From Bacillota bacterium (GTDB taxonomy: Bacteria > Bacillota > Clostridia > Oscillospirales > Ruminococcaceae), in assembly GCA_023395435.1 (NCBI GenBank), contig JAEWZG010000131.1, positions 1 to 6,304 of the forward strand: a DNA stretch of 6,304 nt. Reading direction: 5' to 3'. Numbering within the stretch: the stretch's first letter is position 1; every line of letters begins with the position of its first letter. The translations under genes and the position numbers were made by a program. Under the pieces are notes generated by a model. It searched no databases and had not been told where the DNA came from. It saw only the letters and a program-made list of their open reading frames with translations. Positions 6,208-6,304 of the stretch are shown piece after piece.

Positions 6208-6304
6208 ATGGCCAGAATTGATGAAAGCATGGAAGCAATGGTGGATATGTATATCTTCGAGACCACCTCGTTGCTTGAACAACTCGATGAAATACTCATG
6301 AGAA
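6208..6304 (+). CDS. cheA: Probable chemotaxis histidine kinase CheA (5' end only, cut by window edge)
   Basis: Only 32 codons are inside the window. They begin at ATG 6208 after AGGTGAG (6198-6204), and an in-frame TAA at 6193-6195 rules out an earlier start nearby. The visible peptide, with VDMYIFETTSLLEQLDEIL near its end, resembles the first helix of the CheA phosphotransfer (Hpt, P1) domain, where an acidic 'xxxFxxExxxxLxxLxxxLL' pattern precedes the phosphorylated histidine. That histidine, expected about 15-20 residues further on, is outside the window, as are the dimerisation, kinase and CheW-like domains. CheA autophosphorylates in response to receptors and passes phosphate to CheY and CheB. 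The call rests on a short fragment plus the chemotaxis setting; another Hpt-domain protein is possible. Confidence 0.65.
   Translation, partial: MARIDESMEAMVDMYIFETTSLLEQLDEILMR

Overview
The window looks like part of a flagellar and chemotaxis region from an AT-rich, motile member of the Bacillota, most likely class Clostridia. The evidence is the CheC/CheD pair, a tandem pair of rod genes of the FlgF/FlgG (FlhO/FlhP) kind, a DUF342/FapA protein, strong AGGAGG-type ribosome binding sites, and a FliK-like gene followed by a stand-alone FlhB C-terminal domain, an arrangement like Bacillus ylqG-ylqH. Family or genus cannot be resolved from this sequence.

Layout. Bases 1-3888 read rightwards and look like the tail of one flagellar/chemotaxis operon: the 3' part of a FlgF-type rod gene, flgG, cheC, cheD and a DUF342/FapA gene. 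Spacings are 10, 12, -4 and 19 nt, so co-transcription is likely. The operon ends at a strong hairpin at 3896-3926. It has T-tracts on both strands and so can serve both this operon and the convergent genes arriving from the right. Bases 3929-6038 read leftwards: a 607-residue FliK-like protein (6038-4215) and, overlapping its 3' end by 14 nt, a 99-residue FlhB C-terminal-domain protein (4228-3929). A 169-bp AT-rich gap (6039-6207) carries candidate back-to-back promoters. From 6208 the beginning of a probable cheA reads rightwards off the window edge.

How the genes fit together. The rod proteins build the distal part of the basal-body rod. CheC dephosphorylates CheY-P and binds CheD. CheD deamidates receptor glutamines, which stimulates CheA, and CheC controls how much CheD is free. 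The start of cheA supplies the kinase of the same circuit. The FliK-like/FlhB-like pair resembles the two partners of the flagellar export specificity switch, but as a separate soluble module whose role is not settled.

I found no mobile element, CRISPR array, RNA gene or clearly novel system. The most noteworthy points are the coupled FliK-like/FlhB-C-like module, in which the FlhB-like protein begins exactly at the position of the FlhB autocleavage motif but lacks it, and the overlapping divergent promoters in front of cheA.
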